Below the pieces are notes generated by a model that was given only the letters and a program-made list of their open reading frames with translations, had not been told where the DNA came from and ran no database searches. Both the position numbers and the translations under genes were made by a program. From Campylorhamphus procurvoides (Eukaryota > Chordata > Aves > Passeriformes > Dendrocolaptidae), in assembly GCA_013396655.1 (NCBI GenBank), contig WBMV01004761.1, positions 186,186 through 250,185 of the forward strand: 64,000 nucleotides of DNA, given 5' to 3'. Numbering within the stretch: position 1 is the stretch's first letter; each line of letters starts with the position of its first letter. This document shows positions 22,494 to 34,360 of this stretch, piece after piece.

Positions 22494-24250
22494 TCATGCA
22501 GACTCAGTGCCATTGTCTACATGGAGAATCCTCTCATGGCTGTGCTGGTTGAGCCTGGTGCTGAAGTGTAGAAACTGCCCCTCAGACTCAAATGTGCTGT
22601 GAGAGCTGGCTCGAGCAATGGGTGTCTCTGCCTGAGAGTAAGTCTGTTCACAGACACTAGGTAGAGTTTGCATGGAAAAACTAGACCCTAAGCCTTGCTG
22701 ACACAGAAAAGTCAAACCACTGCACACATTAATGGAGACATTTGCAATGAACAGGATGACTGTTGTCTGAATTACACCACTGACATGAGAGAGGCCACTG
22801 GGATATAAACATCTGTCAAGAGCAGATGAGTTCTGGAGAAGAGACATTCCCCACAGGTTTATATGATTTTCAAGGACCCGAGGGCAAAGATCTGTTTTCT
22901 GCTTCTTGGTGATTTCCCGGATGAGTGACCTCAGTGATCTCATGACCCATTAATAAATAATTCTTCCAAACTCCTTGGCTGCATCGCCTTTGTGCAATAT
23001 GCAGGATGAAACCAAAGGGAATTGCTTCCTCCAAGACTTCATATTGCAGCTCAAGAGTGTTTGATAAGGCCATCCTGCAGAGATTACAAAATTCCCTGGG
23101 TTTGGAAGGGAGGAGAATGGGGTCACAGTGAGTAACACAACTTAGATCTTGGAATACTTTCTCTGATGTCCTGCCCAGCCAAGATGAAACTTCCCTGGCA
23201 GTTGGTTCAGTTCTGCTGGATGAAGAAGTACATGACCATCCAATCAACCCTCAGAAGCTACAATTGGCCCTCCAAACATTCCCAGCTTTCCTTGGAAACC
23301 AAGTAGATTGTGTCTATACAGCCCAGCTATTTTCTACCAGCCAGTACAGCTTTGCTGCCTGAGGGCATGATGCAGGGAAACCAGCCAAACATCTTATAAC
23401 ATCTCATTTTTGTATCTGGCAAATTTGTTCTGGAAGCTGAGCTTGGAGGCATACCACAACCTCCTCCCCTCCCTGTCTGACTGTGGTGCTCAGGAGAGTG
23501 AGTCATCCATTTTTCATGTGGAGCTCCCCATCGTTCCAAGGGAAAAGGCCATGCTTCCGGCATCCCTTGGCGCATGGGTTTCCATTCATTTGTGGATGGC
23601 CAGGCAACATGCCATCCCCAGGACAAAATGGCTGCTGCTTAGTTCCTCTGCTATTAGTTCATCCATCAGGATTTTGCTAAATTTCTCCAAGTCCTTCAGA
23701 CAGTCTGTCTTAGAGGGCACTCAGCATCTGGAGATTTTGCACTGTGTTCAAGTCAGAAAGGCTGCCTGTTCCTTTTCCTTGATTCCTCCCAGTCCTGCAT
23801 GAGGCAGGAATGAATCAGACCTTTTGCTGCTACAGCATCATGTTCTCAGACAGCAGAGGTGTATCTGTTCCCATAACTTGTCAACAGGCTCTATTAGCAT
23901 GAGACCCTTAGTGAAAGGTTAGGGAACACAGTATCCCTCTTGCCTCCTGGTGGGGAGATTATTAGATGAATAAATATCCCAAGATAGGCCATCCAAATCA
24001 GGGCCTCCTGATTCAGAGAGGTCAACCAAAGCAGACTGGGTGGTCATCAAGTGGTCCCTGCTCCTTGGGAAGCATGTAACATATTGCTTCATGGTGGGAT
24101 CCCCTGGCATTCTCCTTCATGTGAATAGAACCCCCCATTTCACAGAAGATGGTAAACAAGCCCTGGACCTCATCCTTTGGCTCCAGGGCATACAGTTGCA
24201 AAGCTCCTCTGATCAGTGTGGGAGGAAGTGCCTCCACCCTCCTCATGGCT
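22494..24250. other. Unassigned 1.75-kb block, possibly a decayed pseudogene or old element
   Basis: Minus-strand frames here give protein-like stretches that do not link into one frame: 22494-22943 (149 codons), 22870-23247 (125 codons) and an interrupted stretch near 23630-23730 reading 'LEKFSKILMDELIAEE'. In-frame stops and frame changes separate them. I do not recognise the family. It could be a dead gene copy, an old endogenous element or chance. Confidence 0.25.
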
Positions 24251-25019
24251 GCCTGGTAATGATTCCCAGCTGTAAGCCTCTCCCTTCCATGCCTGGAAGC
24301 CTAGGCTGGCCTCAAGGGGTGGGGCACAGGCTGTTTAACCCATTCTCTGGACAGATGGGTGGACAGACAGACAGATGCTCCCCAGCTGCTGCTGAAGTAC
24401 TGGGAGCCTCTCTCTGCTGGACTGCCTGATTGGTTTGTCAGACAGGTGCTGAAAGGCTGGGGGTGCAGAAGAGCGTGGGTTCATGTGCCGGGGGGAATAA
24501 CGATGGTTTTGCTTGCTCCCTGCTTGAATATGCACCAGAGAGCGACATCTTCCCTGGGCTAACAACTCTGCTGGTACTGGAGCATGACCAGGAGGTGTGT
24601 GGCTTGGCAGGGGGATGGGTCCTCCCCAAGATCTTCTTCACAGGTCTGTTCCCAGTGGCTCCTGCCAACAACGTTGGGCCAGGGATGTCCATCCGGCAGA
24701 CGTGGAGGTCTGTGGAATTACTGCAGGGTGCCCTCTCCTTCCACAGCCCAGCATCCCAGCAGCACCTGGGGCTTTGGCTCCGTTTTTAAGCAGCTTTTGT
24801 CCCTTAGAGAAAATCGGCAGCAAGGAATCATCTCCGGCTGGCTCTTCCATGCAGGCGCAGGCGAGTGGCCAGGCAGCCACTGGTGTGATGCCTACGTAGC
24901 ACCGGACCATTGAGATGGGGCAGGGGATTCCTGAGGTGACGGGGCTGAAGTGTGAGAGTGGAGAGACGCTGGATGGTGAGAAGATTTCTATGCTCATACA
25001 CTTAACAGACTAATTAGCA
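24251..25019. other. Unique non-coding sequence, no gene recognised
   Basis: GC-rich sequence with open frames of about 110-120 codons on both strands and no domain. Nothing assignable. Confidence 0.55.
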
Positions 25020-25180
25020 AGAAGCTCGAAACTTGGCTGTGTTTGTTGTCAAATGCAAGCCCCTTTCCAAGTGGTGTTAACAGCCTTCCCTTTTCACTCC
25101 GGGCACATTGTACAGCCAGGGCTTTTTTGCCGCTTCACAGGGGATTCTTCATTTAGTAATGGATATACACGGAATAGCTG
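25020..25180. other. Candidate conserved non-coding patch
   Basis: AT-containing sequence with a homeodomain-like CTAATTAG core just left of its start (about 25008-25016), a GTTAACAG word and a TTTAGTAATGG word. It forms the left flank of the promoter-like cluster at 25.5-25.75 kb. Evidence is composition only. Confidence 0.2.
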
Positions 25181-25479
25181 TTGCAGCTATAGGTGACACT
25201 AGGGTCAGGAGCAAGGGGTGGCAGGGAAGGGGGCAGAAAGGGAGCAGGGTCCTGGGGCTGGGAGAGCAGTGGGAGGCTGGGAGAAGGGATGGAGGGGGCA
25301 CTGACTCAGTGGTGCATAACATGCAGCTGGGCTGAGGGCAGCAGGAGGCTGTGGGCATACTGCAGGTTGCCAGGATGGATTGAGGGACTCAGCCAGCTGA
25401 GCTTCTCAGGGACCTGTGGTGGAAGAGGGTTGTGTCTATAGGTGAGAGAGGACTGTATAGGGACAAAGATGTGCTTCTG
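25181..25479. other. G-rich unique sequence, no gene recognised
   Basis: A G-rich stretch (GGGAGGCTGGGAGAAGGGATG-like) that may support G-quadruplexes. No gene or repeat family was recognised. Confidence 0.5.
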
Positions 25480-25760
25480 AGCCAAAGATATAGCTCCTTT
25501 TGCCGTTTGTCCACTTCTAATTAAGATGCGTTTAAATTGTTTAAATGATTCCTTTGAAAAACACTCCCCTTTCACACAAGAGACAAAAAGTTCACAGAGG
25601 CGAAAGGCTGCCGGCACTGGCAGGACGCTGGCAGCATACGGGCAAGGGGCGGGCGAGCTTCCCCGCCACCCTGCTGCCAATGCAAATCTCCCAGCGCAGC
25701 TGAGCCGGGACCAGGGGAAACCGGGAGGGCTTCCGCCAGGTTCCCACAAGCACGGGAGCT
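25480..25760. promoter_or_regulatory. Promoter/enhancer-like cluster: TAATTA, TCF, GC box, CCAAT and octamer motifs
   Basis: Within 280 bp there is a TAATTA homeodomain core (25518-25523), a TCF/LEF-like CCTTTGAA (25551-25558), a GC box GGGGCGGG (25646-25653), a CCAAT (25677-25681) and a perfect octamer ATGCAAAT (25680-25687) overlapping the CCAAT. About eleven CpGs fall in the last 150 bp, well above background. Direction and target gene are unknown. It could be a small promoter of a non-coding transcript or an enhancer. Confidence 0.4.
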
Positions 25761-27668
25761 GAGGCTGTGCCTGCAATCACGTCTGCCCACAGGCAGTGGC
25801 CTTTGTAGGCAGCCTGGCTAATGGTTTATTCACTGCCGGTCAGAGCAGGGACTCTTGCCACCCTTCCATCCGGACACCTGGCGTTTCAGTTCACTGCAGT
25901 GTCCCAAATGATGTGCCCCTGACCCTCCAAATCCAGCTCCTTCTCAGAAGCACTGTGCCTTGGTTCTCCCTGGGGTGCCTGAGACTGATGTGACTGGGGG
26001 CTTCTGGGGCTGCCCTGTCCCCCCAGGCCAGTGTTTTTTGCAGGGCAGGCAAGGGAGGGAGATGCGGACTTTGCAGGAGCTTGCCTGCAACCTCAGCTGG
26101 AGACAAGATAGATGCGTGCTTTCTTGGCTGTCCCTCAGTGCTCCACAGTTCCTGAAGCGGGGTATAATTCACACCTTCATCACACACTCAAATTCTGCCC
26201 TAGCCAAAATGAGGTGAGCACCTGCCAGCTGCACACAAATATTATCTGGGTGTCACGGCAAATATTAGGCACAAGGCCTGAAGTGTGCCCAGTCTCTCCC
26301 TCCCGAGCTCCATGAAGACAGCTCACCCGTGGCAGGCCTGGCTTTCCCACAGACACTTGCAATGACATGGCACCACTGCTGCTGTTGTCTTTGGATTGGG
26401 GCCAACTGCTCATGAAAAAGCTGCTGAAGCAGCATGGACAGCAGGTAGGGCAGAGCTGGGTTGAGGGGAGATGCCCTGCCAGTGCAATGGCTCACTTCCC
26501 TGACATGGCATGGTGGAAGTTGCCCAAAGCCTCAAACACAGGATGGTGGTTTGGCAGAGTCATGACTCCGTGACAAAAGCCATGACTGAAAGTGTTTGAC
26601 ATATCCGCACTCATTCATGTGATGCTTGGAGCCAGAAAAGTCTTCTAAAAACATGTCTTCTCCTGATGCCAGAGATCCAGGAGGAATTAACTCCCTCTAA
26701 TAGCAGCTGGGAGACCTAATATTAAACTACATATTTGAGACCTCTTACACCTCACCACTTACTGCCAGGTTTTTGCCCCTGTAAAATCTCTTTGAAGACC
26801 ATCCAATGAACACTCCCTGCCAACCCAAAGTTACCCACTCCATGGCTGCCTGGTAGCTGGTGAAGTGTGTGGACTGTGACTCACCATCGCGTCATGCTGG
26901 CTGTGATTGTCTTCCTCAACTGAGCCACTGACCCAGCTGCAATGTGGCCAGAGACACTTCTGAGAAGGCTGTGCAGCCTGATGGAGTTCTGAGCACTGGC
27001 ACTGACAAGCCCAGGATCACTATTTGGACCTTGGGGCCAAAGATTTCCATGAACATCAGCTTCTAGCCTGGAAAATAAGTTTGGCAGCAGGGTCAGGTTT
27101 CCAGCTGAGAAGAATGAATGATGTCACCACCAAGTAGACTATTTCCAGAGCGACATTTTCCGAATAGAGTATGACAGTGCTAAGCTCCTCTGAAGCAGTG
27201 CTGGTGGTAAATGGTGGGGCCAGGCTGTTTCCCCGTGTGCCAGCTTGGCTTCGTAATTTCCTTTGCTTTTACCCCATGTGTTAGGGATTTCAGTGCAGAG
27301 ACCTGGCTGCTTTTGCATTTCCAGCTTCTTTGTATTTTTCCCTCTCTGGGTCCGGATGTCTCCTCAGTTTTCTGAATGCTGGTAATTCCCATGCTTTCAT
27401 CTGCCTTCTGAGGTCTGTTTTGAATTCACCCATTCGTTAATTTGTTCCTCATTTGGGATCCAGGCCTAGAGGTTGGGCAACCATGGAGGCAGTCTATGTC
27501 CCAGGTAGTTCTCAGTTTAAACAAGCCCTGTAATACCCTTTGAGCAACTTCTTGCCTTCTAATACTTTCTTTTTATTCCTTAACTTGTCTTTTCCTTTCT
27601 GCCCCTTCACTCATCTGACCCCATCACTTCTTTCACTTTTCATACCTGCTTTCTACTCATCCCAGCTT
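25761..27668. other. Unique non-coding sequence, no gene recognised
   Basis: No gene or repeat family was recognised. Open frames are at most about 100 codons. Confidence 0.6.
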
Positions 27669-27679
27669 CCCCCCCCCCC
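27669..27679 (+). repeat. C11 homopolymer
   Basis: Eleven consecutive C residues lie within a longer pyrimidine-rich stretch (about 27590-27720). Confidence 0.85.
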
Positions 27680-30600
27680 TCTATTTCTTGGTCTCCCTTC
27701 TTTGACTCTTCTAGTGACCTGCTTGCTTCCCTGGTGGCAGAGACGTTGTCATGTCACCCAGCACTGTGCTCAGTGGTCTGAAGTCAAGTCCAATGGGACC
27801 TTGTCATACCTTGGCCAACAGGCCAAGATGCCTTTCCACTGAAAGTACAGCACTGAACAGCTGCCCCCTTTTTAGAGCTCTCTAGAGTTGGTTTGGATCC
27901 AGGAACTTGGTCTTTGTTTGGACCTCTACTCAACTTAGCTGCTCTGCTCAGGCTGCCTGGATCGAAGGCTCACCCTTCCCCACTGAACACTGTAAAGGCA
28001 GTTTGTGGGAGGTACTGAAAGAAGGATCTGCTTTGTTTGCTTCTGTTCAAGGGAATGTGGTGGCAGCCCATCACCAATCTAACTTTGTCCAGTTTTATAG
28101 ATGTGATTATTCAACAAACCTGGATTATTATTTGGTGTCCCCCACTTTGCTGGGCCTGGGAGTATAAATTACAATTCTACTGTGTATGCAACTTCTTAGA
28201 AAGTCATCAGGCATGCTGCAGGGCTGAGGTGAGGGGCAGGGGCAGAGCCAGGGCCTCAGGGCTGGGCTAGCAACCTGCAGTAAGGGCATGAAGATGAAAA
28301 CTGCTGCCTTCACACAGCAGTTGTTATGTGTCAGGCCTGCTTATACACTTAATGCTCTTGAATGCTTTTGGCCTCTTTTAGCCAGAGGCTGGATAATGGC
28401 CTGCTACAGTGAATAAATGAGAAATGACTAAAATATTTACAAGCACAACTGATGTGAGCTCAGAAGCTGGTGTTCCTGCCTCCCCATGACATTTATCTCT
28501 TCCTGCCTGCAGCCTTTTTCATGTTTCCCATGAAAAGAGCTGGGGCTTTGCTGCAATGACCCACTGGACTGATCTGCAAGTGACACCCAGCAAGGGAGGT
28601 AACCTGCTGTCTTGGAACAATCTCAGTACCCTGAAAAGGCACCAGTCATCCCCCATCCCTAAACCCATATGCTACTATTGCCCATTTGGTTTGTCTGCTG
28701 AAGGATGATCTCTTTCTCAGAAGATCTCAGTTGTTGAAATCTCTTCCCTTTGAGGAGCAATTTTTTGGGTTGGATATACCAAAAGTGTGCAAATGCAGAT
28801 GTGAATGGTAGAGAAACACAGCTGACACCACTGGCAGCGGAGTTGTGACCCACAGAAGCTGCTGTGAGCCTATGCCTGCATAGCTACACTGCTGCTGCCT
28901 CCCCAGAGAGCAAAAGTACTACGTGCTTTCCAGGATGTAGAGGCACCTTGATTGTGGTGTTGGTATATTCTTGGTCATGCCAAGGATGGGTTTAACTAAC
29001 TGAGTCAGTACGTGCCTGTTGTCCGGTGTGTGATATTACAGGGACTTTCCTACCCCAGCGGTGTCACCCACGTGTGTGTAACTGTTACTGACAGCTGCTG
29101 ACTCATGAGTTCAGCACACCTCCGGTCTCCAAAATATCTGGAAACCTCATTCGTTTGCAGGACATGAGAAGGAGACTAAGACTTAGCTAATGCAGTGCCA
29201 GGCTGGGAACCGCTCTGAAACTGCTGACCCAAGAAGAAGGGAGTAGCAGCAGCGTGATCCCCAGCACGGCATCGGACACGGGCCAGTGGGAGGAGGCATG
29301 TGGCCTTGGTACAGTGGAGGTCACAATTTCTGTCTGTTAGGTCAAAAATGGCAAGCGGCTGGTAAGATAGAAATGCACACCTGCCTACTTGGAAACTCGT
29401 AATCACCTGGACGGCAGAGGCTGGGGATGAGCCTGGTGGCACGCGCTGCCCTTGAGGCAGGTGCAGCCCCCTGTAGGGCTGACCAGGGAGAAGCAGCCCG
29501 TCACCCACCAGCTGCCCTGCTGCCTGTCAGCTGATGAGGGCTGCGTGCAGGGAGCCCCAGAGCCCCAGCTGAGGGGCATGGTGGCTGCCAGCCTGGGCCC
29601 TTGGCACAGCCGTGCGTGTGCCCAGCCCCAGCACACACCAGCTCGCACGTTGCTGGCCGCACGTACATGCCCACAGCCCAGAAGGCCCTGGCAGCCGCTG
29701 CGTGTCCCGGGCTCCCAGCCGCCCCTGACGCGCTCCTTGTCTGCCTGCCAGCCAGTGCCCCAATCAGCTTCCTCCCTCCCATGCTCTTTCTTTCTTGCTG
29801 CTTCTTTTTTCTCCTCTTGCCCTGTTGCATAAGGAGAGGCAGGGGCGCAGAAAGAGGGGATGCCAACAGTGAATGGGAGGCAATAGGGGAGAAGAGATGG
29901 AGGCATCACTGCTCCATCTGTCTGGAAGGAGATGGGTGCTCATCCCACCACCACAATTGCTTCCAGAGAAGTCACTTCCTTCCCTCCCTCTGCTCTTTGT
30001 TTCATGCCACAAAGGAGGAACGGACGGTCTCCGTCTCTGTGCCAGGCAGGGAGCATGTCCCCCGTGGGGAGGCAGCGCACTCCGAGCAGCTGCTGTGACT
30101 AGGACTGTGTCTTTGTCCTGGCTCCTGCTGCCCAAAGCAGAGGATTTCTGCTGCCAGATGGGGCTGGGACCTCTGGGCCTCTCCCAGTATGGACTAAATC
30201 ATTACTTCCCCTCCTTCCCTGTATCACCTCAGGACCCTGCTGTGACATGTAGGGCTGGGTGGCCTGGTCCAAATTTTGGTGTAGGTGGTGAGCCTGTTGG
30301 AGATTGTACAAACACAGCAGTGGCTGGCGATGAGGAGCTCTGTAGCAGAAACGCTGACAGATGAAGCTTGCAGGCCCTATATATTGTCTGCTGGGGACAG
30401 CTTAAAGGGTGGGTGGAGGATTAAGAAGGAAACACCAGGACCCTTCTGAACATTAGCAGTGTGCAGCAGTTGCTTGCATTCATGTTTATTAATGTTCTCT
30501 GTGGTGTCCAAAATGTTGTCCCCCTCCCCACTGTTCCTTCATATCCCTGGCTCTTTTCCACCATATGCCAAGTCCTTTTCCCCTAGCTTTCTAACCCACA

Positions 30601-30881
30601 GCTTTTCCAGCCTGAGCTCTTTGCATTGATATCAGGGAAACCTACTCTTTTATTGTGATGACCCCAGAATGGCAAAGACACTATGGCAGACTCTTGGCCC
30701 TAGTGCTGTGCAAAGAGTTCTGATACATTTTTCTCCATGTCTCTTTTGTAGGTGATGCAGGGCAGAAGGCAACCTGTTGGACTCTGAGTCCAGGTTTGAG
30801 GAAGATCTATGAGTTTTCTTTTCATTAACCTGTGAATACTGCTCGCAGCAACAGCACAACAGCACATTTGGCATTCCATTT
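27680..30881. other. Unique non-coding sequence with a mildly CpG-enriched stretch
   Basis: No exon or repeat was recognised. Between about 29220 and 30080 the sequence is GC-rich with scattered CpGs (clusters near 29255-29280, 29640-29735 and 30019-30085), but much weaker than the island at 12.3 kb. Open frames of up to 168 codons overlap on both strands in this part and reflect GC content. Confidence 0.5.
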
Positions 30882-30905
30882 CTTGCTTGCTTGCTTGCTT
30901 GCTTG
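30882..30905 (+). repeat. (CTTG)6 microsatellite
   Basis: Six perfect CTTG units are followed by a T-rich stretch. On the minus strand they give repeated lysine/glutamine/alanine/serine residues in short spurious frames. Confidence 0.92.
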
Positions 30906-33900
30906 CTTTTTCTTGTCTTCCATTTGTTTCCTTTCCAAAAACTCTGTCCCGTTCCCTGTCTCTGACTGGGAACAGTAAACTCGTCTCTCATCCAGGCTCC
31001 AAGTTCTCATGGTCACTGCCCTAGACTTCCAAACCATCCTACTGTTCATAGTGACTCTCTCCCATTACTAAGAGAAAGGGCCAAGGGCATGATTTTCCTT
31101 TTGGACCCTCTCATGGTGAATGTGCCTTTCTGATTGTATCACATGTATCACCTTTACTCACTGCGGGACTGTCTGCTCACATCCAACATGCCTACAGATG
31201 TCAGGGGCAACTTGTCTCAGTGAGACGTCTTGCCAGCAACACATGTTGTGCCAGCAGCCTCAGTGCACCAGCGGGACTCACTCCATGAGCATGTCATCCC
31301 CATTAAGTCACCATTAGAGTGCTGGCCCCAGTAGCCAGCCACAGGCTGCTATCACCTCCCCTGGTGCATGTCTGCAGGAGCTGCTTAGTGGCCTTGCTTA
31401 TTTTATTCTTAACTTGTTTCGAAATTGGAATGACTGTGTTTTCCCAGGCACACTGCCTTGTGCTGGCATAGCGGTCTTGCACACCAGCACTTGTGTGTGC
31501 TGTTGGATATAGCTCTGTGTCCTCAGCTTGGAGGTACTTCTCCTTTCCCTCACCCATGTTTTTCTTTTGGTGTTTGCCTCTTGGTTCTTTACCCTATGGA
31601 TTCCCCCCCTGAGCTCTTTGCCGTTGATCTGGCATCCTCCAGCATTACCAGCCTCATCTACTGTCTTGTCTATGGAGACGGTGAACAGTGAGGTCACAAG
31701 CCTGACTGGGTGGTGGTTGTCACAGATCACAATGTGTTCCACCTTGTATTCTGCTGAGCCTTCCAAACTAGCCCAAGTAAGTGGTTTTCACCTTTTCAGT
31801 CAGTTGCTTCCTGTAAGAAAAGACATGCCCATCCTTCTTGAGTTCAAATCTCACATATGTCAGCACTGGTTTTCTTCTGTTCTCATTCCTAGAGGAGAAT
31901 CTCATGGCCTGCACACACCTTTGGCTCTGCAAAATCATATCTGAATGTAGAAAATCTTACCTCAGCAGAAGGTTTGTACTTATGTTAACAAAAGGAAATC
32001 CCTGAATTTGTTGATGTTCTTGGGAAGCTTCTCCAAGACCTTTTCTCTGGTACTGCAGGGACACTGTGGATAGTGCTGATTTCTTTATGTGAGCCCAGCA
32101 TGTCTCAGGCCATGCTTGTGGCTGCGGGTCACTAATGAGGCCAGTCATTTGTGTGGGCTCCTGTGGATAATTCTGTCAGGGCCTAGCACTGTGCCAATGA
32201 GTTTCTTTTACAGACTGATTTTCTTCTACACAGTCAAGACTCAGACAATCCAATGGCTTGCTTTGCATTGCCATTTCAGTCTGCGCTTTCACTGATTTCA
32301 ACACGCAGCTGCAGCGCTTCTATGCACTCCTGTTGTCTCCCTGCACTTGCCTTGAGCCCCACCTTACCAGATCACCTTTGCCAACTTTGCACCTCAACGA
32401 AACCTGTCACGTCCTTCACCCATCCACAGAGAAGATACCCTGTGAGGACTGTGTTGATTTTTCAGTCATCCTGTCCCAATTACTTGCCCCAGCAACTCCA
32501 CAGAGTAGGAAAAGATGGCCTTGCTCTTCTAGATGGGCAAAGGAACCTGGCAGCAGCAAGCAGAAAACCAGTAGCAGAGACAAAGGTTGAATAGAAAGAG
32601 TGTCAGGCTTAGGCTGGGACAAATGTCATCATCCTGAAGGAGAATAGCAAGCACAAGTGTGTTTTTTGCCCACACCCAAGCAAATGTGTCACCACTGATA
32701 GAAGGAAAGGATGAGAGGAGTTTTTCTAATAAGGACTAATAATGAGGCTGTGCCTAAGGTCATACCCCCTGCTTAAAAAGTCCCTCCACGTGTGAGGAAG
32801 CATACAATGGTGACCATAGTGGGGCAAACCTCAGAGATCATGGGAGGTCTGAGGGTGCCAGGCAAAAAAAGGGACCAGCCTATGCCAGCCCATCTCCGCT
32901 GAGAGGTGAAGCAGGCATCCAAAAATAGCCCACTACTCTGCTGCCAAGAGCAGTGAGCCTTTGATAAACAGATTAAAAACAACCTCAGTGGGAAAGACAT
33001 CGCAGCTCCCTCCATCAGAATCGTGTTTGTGTTGTGTTTGCCCTTCCATGCCCCTGCCAGTTTTCTGGGGAGCGTGTTGCTCACGTGATGCCTGCTGCCT
33101 GCGGAGGCTGGCCCAGGCTGGGATGTGGGTAACCATGAGGGACTGGTGAGATGCTTGGCTATATTTTGCTGCTGCAGCAAGGGTTTGTCCTGGCTGGGAG
33201 CAGGAGCAGGGAGGCAGTCTGACAGGGACATGCCTGGTCAGAGCTACAAGGTGCTTTTCGTGTTGTGGCTTCCCACCCTCCTGTTGACACAAGAGAATGG
33301 CCTGTGCGGGTGTCAGGCGGAGAGGGGAAAGCACAGGGAGGTCTGCCGCAGGAAACCAGAGCCAGACATGCTGAGGGCCAGCGTGTCCTGGAGAACCCTT
33401 CCCAGGGAAGGGGGGCAGCGGGGTCCCTCTGTGTCATGTGCCTTACCCAGCACTGGGACACAGAGCAAGGACAGCGAGGAGCCCTCCTTGCTCCTCCTGC
33501 TCCAGGATAGACCCCCAGTGCAGGCCATAGCCAGGAGATCACACTGGGATAGAGCCCCACTCACACCTGTCTGTCCTGGGATAGTGGCACCTCTCCCTGG
33601 GGAAAGCAGGATTTTGTGGGCTTAATCCTCCGGTGTGCTCATTCTGCACGAGAGATCTCACAGCTCTGGTCTGCTGCATATGCAGCCCTGGCATGCAGCA
33701 GAGCAGCAGGGCTTGCTGCACAGGCACATACTTGTGGGCATGATGGTTGCAGTGATATGTGAAGGGAAAACGCTTAAAATCCCCTATCAGCTCAGCCCCC
33801 CACCCTCCACCCCCTCTAGGCTCAGGACACTGACTCTGCCCTGCTTCCCTGCCCTGGCTGCCTGGCAAAGCCCCCATCAGAGCAGGGCCTGGAAAGAAAA

Positions 33901-34080
33901 AGTCATGTATGAACAGAAAAATCTCATTCTTGGAAAAGTTATTGTATTGCTCTGGTGGGTGGGGGAGAGTGGGAGGGAGGTGGGGCAAGGCAGGGGCTGA
34001 CAATCCTTCTCCAACCCTTGTCGCTCTGGTGCAGTGATCCTTGGAGAGCCCTTGCTATTCTGCTGCCAGCAGGCAGGAGC
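30906..34080. other. Unique non-coding sequence, no gene recognised
   Basis: No gene, RNA gene or repeat family was recognised. The TTCAAATCTC word at 31843-31852 resembles a tRNA B box, but no A box or cloverleaf accompanies it. Confidence 0.55.
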
Positions 34081-34360
34081 CAATTAAGGGCAATTAGGGT
34101 GGAAGCGGAGAAGGCGCCCCTTTAGCTGCCGCCAGAGCGGCCACTGGGAGTGCTGGCAGGGCTCCACACTGTAAGGTTATTAGAGTTCTCCCCCATATTG
34201 TCCTTGGAAAAGATGCTTCAGAGCTGTCTGCTTGGAGCAGTGAGATGAAAAGGAGACATCCTTTGATGTGTTCAACCAGTGCCTCTGCTGTGGCACGGGT
34301 AATCAACCCTAGCACTTCTCCAGCACCTTCCACTGCTGTTAATCACCCAGGCTGGTTACC
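34081..34360. promoter_or_regulatory. Candidate regulatory patch with tandem CAATTA homeodomain cores
   Basis: CAATTA occurs at 34081-34086 and again ten bases later at 34091-34096, each followed by GGG or AGGG, placing both on the same face of the helix. Downstream are GTAATCAAC and GTTAATCACC words of the same class. The patch stands out from its GC-rich surroundings. No conservation data were available. Confidence 0.28.

Noticed and set aside
31840..31853. tRNA B-box-like GTTCAAATCTC
   Set aside because: No A box, acceptor stem or cloverleaf could be drawn around it.
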